Origin: Mortierella sp. BCC40632
Lineage: Eukaryota > Mortierellomycota > Mortierellomycetes > Mortierellales > Mortierellaceae
Length of the DNA stretch: 64,000 bases
Assembly (NCBI GenBank): GCA_011634665.1
Contig: WAEK01000008.1
Coordinates: 923,501 to 987,500, forward strand
Direction: 5' to 3'
Shown: positions 63,967-64,000 of the stretch, one piece after another
How the letters are laid out: every line of letters begins with the position of its first letter
Numbering within the stretch: position 1 is the first letter of the stretch
Made by a program: the position numbers and the translations under genes
The notes under the pieces: generated by a model
Told to the model about the DNA's origin: nothing
What the model saw: only the letters and a program-made list of their open reading frames with translations
Database searches by the model: none

Positions 63967-64000
63967 GCTCGTCGATACCGTGGATGACGCCCAGGAAATG

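Overview
The window is nuclear DNA from a filamentous fungus, most likely of the Mortierellaceae (Mortierella/Linnemannia/Podila group). The basis is: spliceosomal introns of about 80-200 nt with GTRAGT donors and YAG acceptors; AATAAA signals; CT-rich promoters; a clearly fungal eEF2, Rix7-type AAA ATPase, Oca1-like phosphatase and Ato-type acetate transporter; and several members of a lineage-specific protein family (F-box/LRR-like proteins with an LCxxG ... KWVC module) that I associate with Mortierellomycota. The genus is an inference. No prokaryotic, plasmid, CRISPR, rRNA or convincing tRNA features were seen.

Layout. 1-553: start of an F-box gene running off the left edge. About 1.05-3.42 kb: a decayed gene with no intact frame. 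4.93-7.29: MFS transporter (+). 7.56-13.23: one very large 7-exon gene (-) for a membrane-anchored protein with a long LEA/apolipoprotein-like helical region. It shares a 480-bp bidirectional promoter with the Rix7/NVL ribosome-biogenesis ATPase (13.71-17.03, +). 18.19-21.20 (+) and 21.50-24.34 (-): a tail-to-tail pair of LRR-like family proteins. 25.13-28.42 (-): translation elongation factor 2. 30.51-31.28 (-): acetate/ammonium permease. 33.33-34.95 (+): PC-esterase-like type II membrane protein. 35.22-37.18 (-): single-pass membrane protein. 38.95-39.88 (+): Oca1-like dual-specificity phosphatase. 40.50-44.83 and 45.86-50.21 (both -): a tandem pair of full-length P-glycoprotein-type ABC transporters. 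About 51.5-53.45: a pseudogene of the FAD monooxygenase family. 55.22-57.92 and 58.47-60.73 (+): two intact tandem FAD monooxygenases. 61.09 to the right edge (-): a third LRR-like family protein.

How the genes relate. Housekeeping genes (eEF2, Rix7) are interleaved with an accessory set built by local duplication. The ABCB pair has diverged membrane domains but nearly identical nucleotide-binding domains, which points to gene conversion. The monooxygenase cluster is two live copies plus one dead copy. ABC exporters beside FAD monooxygenases could be a detoxification or specialised-metabolite neighbourhood, but there is no synthase or regulator to confirm it. The three LRR-like proteins share an uncharacterised Cys/His module and are the best candidates for a poorly described system.

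Exon boundaries were derived by eye from splice consensus, codon phase and paralogue comparison. Where a boundary could not be fixed, this is stated in the entry.
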